Shown here: one piece after another, positions 5,861-9,815 of the stretch
How the letters are laid out: the number at the start of each line of letters is the position of its first letter
Position numbering within the stretch: the first letter of the stretch is position 1
Source: JBFGFG01 sp041627475
Lineage (GTDB): Bacteria; Actinomycetota; Nitriliruptoria; Nitriliruptorales; Nitriliruptoraceae
DNA: 9,815 nucleotides
NCBI GenBank assembly: GCA_041627475.1
Contig: JBFKQZ010000112.1
Location: 1 to 9,815 of the forward strand
Direction of reading: 5' to 3'
Made by a program: the position numbers and the translations under genes
The notes under the pieces: generated by a model
What the model saw: only the letters and a program-made list of their open reading frames with translations
Told to the model about the DNA's origin: nothing
Databases searched by the model: none

Positions 5861-7263
5861 AGCTCCTTCGCGGACTCCTCGAAGAGGCCGGCGACGTGCC
5901 AGAGGTCGTCGATCATCTCGCGGTCGGCGACGAGCCCGACGTCGATGTCGTTCTCGTGGCTGATGATCGTGACGTTGAAGCCGACGCCGTCGTGGATGGC
6001 GCTGACCGGGATCATGTGCTTGACCCGGGCGCCGGCCACGTAGAGCGGCACCGGCGGCCCCGGCACGTTGCTGATGACCATGTTGAACGGCAGCCGCAGG
6101 CGGTTCGCCCATCCGAGGCGCGTCACGACCCGCGCGGCGCGTGCCGCGACGACGGGCGCCGCCATCGACGACACGTCGGCGAGCACGTCGGCCGGTACGG
6201 CGTCGTGCTCCTTGGCCGTCCGCATCTGCTCGGCCACCCACTCGAGGCGTCGCAGCGGGTCGGCGATGTGGGTCGGGACGAGTCCCACCATCGTGGTGAC
6301 GCGGTTGCCGCCCTGCTCCCCGTCGGACCGCACCGAGATCGGGACCATGGCCTGCAACGGCCGGTCGGGCAGCGCGTCGTTCTCGAGCAGGTGACGCCGG
6401 ACGGCCCCGGCGGTGATCGCCATGATCACGTCGTTGACGGTCGTGCCCCGGGCCCGCTTGACCTCCTTGACGCGCTGCAGGTCCAGGACGGTCCACGCGA
6501 CGCGGCGATGGGGGGTCACGGGCTTGTTGAACGGGGTCTGCGGCGCCTGGAGGGTGGGGCCGGCGACCATCCCGCCGTCCGTCTCGCGCTGGCGGCCCGG
6601 GCTGGGCAGCGCCATCCGCGCGAGATCGCCGAGCGCCGGCAGCTCACGCGCACTGTTCAGCGCCCACCGGGCTGCACGGGTCGGGAACCGGACCAGGCCG
6701 CGGGCACCGCGGGCGAGCATCAGCGGGGTGGGCGGCGGCGGCTCGGGGACGAGGTCGGGGCCGCGGTCGCGGCGTGGCGCGGGGTCGGGCGACTGGTCGA
6801 GCACGACGCCGGCCAGCTCGATGCCCGCCACGCCGTCGATCGCGGCGTGGTGCATCTTGGTCAGCAGGCCGATGTCGCCACCGGCCAGGCCCTCGATCAC
6901 GTACATCTCCCACAGCGGGCGGGAGCGGTCCAGCGGTCGCGCGTGCAACCGCGCCACGACCTCGGCGAGCTCGTGGTCGCCGCCGGGTGGCGGGGCGGCC
7001 GAGTGCCGGACGTGGAACTCGAGGTCGAAGTGCTCGTCGACACGCCAGTAGGGATGGTCGAGCCCGAGCGGCACCTGCTCCAGCCGCTCGCGGAACTGCG
7101 GGATGCCGCGGATCCGGTCGGCGATGTGGTCCAGCACGGTGTGGTAGCCGAACCCGTCGGGCAGGGTGCTGCCGTCGAGCACGGTCAAGGAGGTCACGTG
7201 CAGCGGGGTCGCCGGTCCCTCGAGCGCGAGGAAGGCGTTGTCGAGGCCTGTCAGCTGCCGCAT
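5839..7263 (-). CDS. Wax ester synthase / diacylglycerol O-acyltransferase (WS/DGAT)
   Basis: This 474-residue protein matches the usual length of bacterial WS/DGAT enzymes, which transfer acyl groups from acyl-CoA to diacylglycerol or long-chain alcohols to make storage triacylglycerol or wax esters at the membrane. The catalytic HHxxxDG motif is MHHAAIDG (His138, His139, Asp143). Other family signatures: LTGLDNAFLALEGPATPLHV (4-23), PLDRSRPLWEMYVIEGL (110-126), TVNDVIMAITAGAVRRHL (275-292), NMVISNVPGPPVPLYVAGA (394-412) and GVGFNVTIISHENDIDVGLVAD (426-447). The Pro/Arg-rich stretch at 160-180 is the variable linker between the two halves. The ATG at 7263 is preceded by GGGAG four bases upstream and gives the conserved N-terminus; the frame is open further upstream but through the intergenic region. 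It is divergent from the M20 gene and overlaps maf tail to tail. Actinobacteria usually carry several paralogues, so its substrate cannot be assigned; some members have little measurable activity. Confidence 0.95.
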   Translation of the reverse strand: MRQLTGLDNAFLALEGPATPLHVTSLTVLDGSTLPDGFGYHTVLDHIADRIRGIPQFRERLEQVPLGLDHPYWRVDEHFDLEFHVRHSAAPPPGGDHELAEVVARLHARPLDRSRPLWEMYVIEGLAGGDIGLLTKMHHAAIDGVAGIELAGVVLDQSPDPAPRRDRGPDLVPEPPPPTPLMLARGARGLVRFPTRAARWALNSARELPALGDLARMALPSPGRQRETDGGMVAGPTLQAPQTPFNKPVTPHRRVAWTVLDLQRVKEVKRARGTTVNDVIMAITAGAVRRHLLENDALPDRPLQAMVPISVRSDGEQGGNRVTTMVGLVPTHIADPLRRLEWVAEQMRTAKEHDAVPADVLADVSSMAAPVVAARAARVVTRLGWANRLRLPFNMVISNVPGPPVPLYVAGARVKHMIPVSAIHDGVGFNVTIISHENDIDVGLVADREMIDDLWHVAGLFEESAKELYEAAAG

Positions 7264-7277
7264 GGTGCTCCCGTCGT

Positions 7278-7308
7278 CCCTGCGTGTCGACGACGGTAGT
7301 CCGCAGGG
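7278..7308. repeat. Inverted repeat in the WS/DGAT-M20 divergent intergenic region
   Basis: CCCTGCG (7278-7284) and CGCAGGG (7302-7308) are exact reverse complements 17 bases apart. The repeat flanks the best promoter candidates for both genes, so it could be an operator or fold in the acyltransferase leader. Seven-base arms in GC-rich DNA can also arise by chance. Confidence 0.35.
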
Positions 7309-7320
7309 CAGTACGGTCGG
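7287..7320. promoter_or_regulatory. Possible overlapping divergent promoters for WS/DGAT and M20 genes
   Basis: Minus strand: CCGACC (7320-7315) and TACCGT (7298-7293) with a 16-base spacer would start transcription near 7286, upstream of the acyltransferase ATG. Plus strand: TCGACG (7287-7292) and TACGGT (7312-7317) with a 19-base spacer would serve the M20 gene. Both are weak matches. If real, the two promoters overlap and would compete. Confidence 0.22.
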
Positions 7321-7358
7321 CGGTCGCGACGGCCCGAACGGGCAGGTCGCGGCGACCG
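7321..7358. repeat. Two-stage stem-loop upstream of the M20 gene
   Basis: An outer pair, CGGTCGC (7321-7327) with GCGACCG (7352-7358), encloses an inner hairpin, GCCCG-AA-CGGGC (7332-7343). GGTCGCG also occurs as a direct repeat (7322-7328 and 7345-7351), so alternative pairings are possible. It ends 41 bases before the M20 GTG start, within the probable 5' leader. There is no U-tract. An operator or leader structure is possible; function is unknown. Confidence 0.35.
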
Positions 7359-7385
7359 ACAGCAGTGGACTGCGATCACGACGAC

Positions 7386-7396
7386 GAGGAGGAGGG
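7386..7396 (+). promoter_or_regulatory. Strong ribosome-binding site of the M20 gene
   Basis: GAGGAGGAGGG lies three bases before GTG 7400, with its AGGAGG core within normal spacing. It is the strongest Shine-Dalgarno in the window and decides the start; the frame is open for a further 234 bases upstream but without such a signal. Confidence 0.7.
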
Positions 7397-7399
7397 TCC

Positions 7400-8740
7400 G
7401 TGCTCACCGACGACCTCCCCGCCGACGAGACACGCGAACTCCTCCAGGCGCTGATCCGCAACCGCTGTGTCAACGACGGGTCGCCGACGTCCGGCGACGA
7501 GCACCGCAACGCCTCGGTGCTCGAGGCCTACCTGCTCGGCCGCGGGGTCGAACTGCAGCGCTACGAGCCCGTCCCGGGCCGGGTCTCGCTGCTGGCCCGT
7601 CTGCAGGGCACCGACCCGGACGCCCCGACCGTGGGGCTGATGGGCCACACGGACGTCGTGCCGGTCACCCCCGAGCGCTGGCGCCACGACCCCTTCGCCG
7701 GCGAGGTCATCGACGGCGAGGTCTGGGGCCGCGGGGCGATCGACATGCTCAACCTCACCGCCTCGATGGCCGTCGCGGTGCGCCGCCTCGCGGACGGACC
7801 CCGCCCGCGCGCCAGCGTGCTGTTCATGGCCGTCGCCGACGAGGAGGGCGGTGGCGAGCTCGGCGCCGGCTGGCTGACCGAGCACCACTGGGACGACGTG
7901 GCGTGCGACGTCGTGCTGACCGAGGCCGGCGGCATCGTGACCCAGACCTCCGGCGGCCCGCGGGTCGCGATCAGCAACGCCGAGAAGGGCGTGGCATGGC
8001 GCGACCTGGTCGTGCGCGGCACCTCGTCGCACGGCTCGCGCCCCTACGGCGCCGACAACGCGATCGTGACGGCGGCCGAGGTCGTGCGCCGTCTCGCCAC
8101 CCACCGCGCCGGTGCGACGATCGGCGAGGAGTGGGAGGCCTGGGTCCGCATGCAGGGCCTCGACCCCGAACACGAGGCAGCGCTGCTGGACCCGGCGCGT
8201 GTGCTGGACGCGATCGACACGTGGGAACACGCCGGCGACCGCGCCCTGATGCACGCGATGACGCACACGACGTTCTCGCCGAACGTGATCCGCGGTGGCT
8301 CGAAGACCAACGTCATCCCGGACGAGGTCCACATCCGGCTGGACATCCGGACGCTGCCCGGCGCCACGGACGACGACGTCGACGCCGAGCTCGCCGGCAT
8401 CCTCCAGGGGCTCGAGCACGTCGTCAGCTGGCACCCCTCGATCGAGTCGCGGCCCGCGACCACCTCACCGACCGACAACCGCTGGTGGCACCTGCTGAGC
8501 GACCTCGCGCTCGAGGCGCACCCCGAGGCGCAGCCGGTGCCGCGCATGGTCGCCGGCGGCACCGACGCCGTGCACTTCCGCCGCAACGGGGTCGACGCCT
8601 ACGGCGCGGGGCTGTTCTCCAAGCAGATCGACCTCGGGCAGTTCTCCGCCATGTTCCACGGGCCGGACGAGCGGGTGGACCTCGACTCGCTCGGCCTCTC
8701 GACCGCGTACTGGCTGGAGTTCGTCCGCCGGGCCGCCTGA
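7400..8740 (+). CDS. M20-family zinc metallopeptidase (ArgE/DapE/ACY1/CPG2 type)
   Basis: This 446-residue dinuclear-zinc amidohydrolase or dipeptidase should be cytoplasmic, as no signal peptide is visible. Metal and catalytic motifs in order: MGHTDVVP (81-88; His83 ligand, Asp85), RGAIDM (111-116; Asp115 bridging ligand), ADEEGGG (146-152; Glu148 general base, Glu149 ligand), LTEAGG (173-178; Glu175 ligand position) and MFHGPDE (418-424; His420 ligand). The inserted dimerisation/lid domain spans roughly 195-310 with GTSSHGSRPYGADNAI (207-222) supplying its conserved His. After GRGAIDM the common lysine of ArgE/DapE proteins is replaced by Leu-Asn (DMLNLTAS), so this is a separate M20 subgroup. 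The actual substrate (N-acyl amino acid, dipeptide or other amide) cannot be read from the sequence. The GTG at 7400 follows a very strong ribosome-binding site. It is divergent from the acyltransferase and ends 3 bases before the opposing sigma gene. Confidence 0.93.
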   Translation: MLTDDLPADETRELLQALIRNRCVNDGSPTSGDEHRNASVLEAYLLGRGVELQRYEPVPGRVSLLARLQGTDPDAPTVGLMGHTDVVPVTPERWRHDPFAGEVIDGEVWGRGAIDMLNLTASMAVAVRRLADGPRPRASVLFMAVADEEGGGELGAGWLTEHHWDDVACDVVLTEAGGIVTQTSGGPRVAISNAEKGVAWRDLVVRGTSSHGSRPYGADNAIVTAAEVVRRLATHRAGATIGEEWEAWVRMQGLDPEHEAALLDPARVLDAIDTWEHAGDRALMHAMTHTTFSPNVIRGGSKTNVIPDEVHIRLDIRTLPGATDDDVDAELAGILQGLEHVVSWHPSIESRPATTSPTDNRWWHLLSDLALEAHPEAQPVPRMVAGGTDAVHFRRNGVDAYGAGLFSKQIDLGQFSAMFHGPDERVDLDSLGLSTAYWLEFVRRAA

Positions 8741-8743
8741 ACG

Positions 8744-9796
8744 TCAGTCGCAGACGACGCAGTCGCGGCCGAGCTCGCCCACGCCGGTCCCCTCGAGGTA
8801 GAGCTCGAGGCCCTCGACCGGGCCGAACCCGGCATCCGACTCGACGTCCGCCTCGTCGTCCGTGGGCGCCTCGTCGTCGAAGCCGGCCGAGCCGGCGCCC
8901 AGGTCGACCTGCGGCGCGCGGGACGGGGCCGGCGCCGGCGCGTCGGCCCGTGACCGGCCGGACGAGGGTGCCGTCGTCGACGCGTCGCTCGCAGACGACG
9001 GCCGTGCCGCGACGGGCTCGCCGTCCGGGACCGTGCTGCTGCTCGCCGCCGCCGCCGGTGTGGTCCGGGCGCGGGTGGTGACGGCGGGACCGGCCTCCGT
9101 GCCACCACCGGGCAGCGAGACGCCTGCGACCACGGCGACCACGAGCACCGGGGCTGCGAGCGCGACGGGGACGGCGTCCCCGAGTCCGGCCGTACGGCCG
9201 CGGAGTCGTGCCGCGAACCCGGCGAGCGGCACGGCGACCAGCCCGTAGCCGTCGCGGAGCCGCCGGCGGGCGCGGTGGAGCAGCACGCGGACCGCGCCGA
9301 CCGTCATGCCGAGCTCGTCGGCCAGCTCACCGACCGGCACGCCGTGCGCGTCACGCCGCCACAGCGCGCGTGCGTCGACCTCGCGGAGCTCGTCCAGCCG
9401 CGCGTGGAGCACGGCTGCCTCCTCCAGCGCCACGACGTGCTCGTCGTGGCTGCGGCCGGGTGCGGGCGTCGCGGCCGCCGCGTCCAGCGGGGCGGTCGTC
9501 CGGACACGACGGACGTGGTCGACCGCGACGTTCGCCGCGATGGCCTGCAGCCACGCGCCGAGCCGGCGCGCGTCCTCGACCTGGTGCAGTCGGGTCCACG
9601 CCCGCAGGAAGGTCTCCTGCACCACGTCGTCGGCCGCGTGGGGGTCCCGCAGGCGGGCGAGCGCGACGCCACGCACGCGCGGCAGGTGGACGTCGCAGAT
9701 CTCCCGCCAGGCTCGCTCGTCGCCGTCGACCGCTGCCTCGACCAGCCCCTCGGTGGTGGTCGAGGTGGTTCCCGGACGTGGTGCGAGGGCGGTCAC
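8744..9796 (-). CDS. ECF sigma factor fused to a transmembrane helix and an exported tail ending in CVVCD
   Basis: A single 350-residue frame. Region 2 covers about 17-98: LVEAAVDGDERAWREICDVHLPRVRGVALARLRDPHAADDVVQETFLRAWTRL, with the classic DVVQETFLRAW, then GAWLQAIAANVAVDHVRR. Region 4 covers about 127-183: HARLDELREVDARALWRRDAHGVPVGELADELGMTVGAVRVLLHRARRRL. The C-terminal part is extra: a hydrophobic helix at about 206-228 (GDAVPVALAAPVLVVAVVAGVSL), an Ala/Ser/Thr/Pro-rich linker (235-295), an acidic stretch (300-335) and a terminal CVVCD with Cys346 and Cys349. With the sigma domains inside, the tail would lie outside the membrane. ECF groups with fused C-terminal membrane domains are known, so a built-in anti-sigma or sensor role is plausible; the CxxC tip suggests redox or metal sensing, which is inference. 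Start: GTG 9796 preceded by GGAG five bases upstream, close to the window edge. No separate anti-sigma gene follows; the next gene converges on it. Confidence 0.87.
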   Translation of the reverse strand: MTALAPRPGTTSTTTEGLVEAAVDGDERAWREICDVHLPRVRGVALARLRDPHAADDVVQETFLRAWTRLHQVEDARRLGAWLQAIAANVAVDHVRRVRTTAPLDAAAATPAPGRSHDEHVVALEEAAVLHARLDELREVDARALWRRDAHGVPVGELADELGMTVGAVRVLLHRARRRLRDGYGLVAVPLAGFAARLRGRTAGLGDAVPVALAAPVLVVAVVAGVSLPGGGTEAGPAVTTRARTTPAAAASSSTVPDGEPVAARPSSASDASTTAPSSGRSRADAPAPAPSRAPQVDLGAGSAGFDDEAPTDDEADVESDAGFGPVEGLELYLEGTGVGELGRDCVVCD

Positions 9797-9815
9797 TCCT
9801 GCTCCGGCCCCGGGA

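Noticed and set aside
7166..7399. Upstream extension of the M20 protein
   Set aside because: It would overlap the opposing acyltransferase start and lacks peptidase features; GTG 7400 has the strongest ribosome-binding site in the window.
7264..7509. N-terminal extension of the WS/DGAT protein to 7509
   Set aside because: It would cross the intergenic region and the start of the M20 gene; the family N-terminus MRQLTGLDNAF begins at the ATG at 7263 with a ribosome-binding site.
1..9815. Mobile element, CRISPR array, tRNA or defence island
   Set aside because: No transposase or integrase motif, no regularly spaced repeats, no tRNA-like cloverleaf, and uniform base and codon composition across all genes.

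Overview
The window is very GC-rich, with strong G/C bias at third codon positions, several GTG starts and a short TANNNT-type promoter candidate. Together with its gene content (SigE-type ECF sigma factor, LytR-CpsA-Psr protein, WS/DGAT acyltransferase) this points to a chromosomal segment of an actinobacterium. I cannot place it more narrowly. Coding density is almost complete: eight protein genes, no gap longer than about 140 bases, and no tRNA, rRNA, CRISPR, insertion sequence or phage gene.

Left part, minus strand (1-3387). A 575-residue class V PLP-dependent aminotransferase / cysteine-desulfurase-like protein is followed 33 bases later by a SigE-type ECF sigma factor. The sigma gene overlaps by 11 bases a partial gene that leaves the window at base 1. 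That gene encodes a single-pass membrane protein with a large exported domain and sits where the sigma factor's regulator would be expected. It is open to the window edge with no stop.

Middle, plus strand (3499-5860). Divergent from the aminotransferase are a LytR-CpsA-Psr cell-wall ligase with a C-terminal LytR_C domain, a low-molecular-weight protein tyrosine phosphatase, and a Maf nucleotide pyrophosphatase whose GTG start overlaps the phosphatase stop (GTGA). A promoter-like sequence at the end of the LCP gene sits so that the phosphatase could also be made from a leaderless transcript.

Right part (5839-9815). A wax ester synthase/diacylglycerol acyltransferase on the minus strand overlaps the end of maf by 22 bases. 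It is divergent from an M20 metallopeptidase, and the 136-base gap between them carries inverted repeats. The M20 gene converges, with a 3-base gap, on a second ECF sigma factor. That sigma factor is unusual: its sigma domains continue in one frame into a transmembrane helix, a low-complexity Ala/Ser/Pro linker, an acidic segment and a terminal CVVCD motif.

The themes are envelope (LCP ligase, phosphatase, two membrane-linked sigma systems) and housekeeping or storage metabolism (Maf, WS/DGAT, M20). I see no defence system or mobile island. The membrane-fused sigma factor with its CxxC tail, and the SigE/exported-partner pair, are the least ordinary items.
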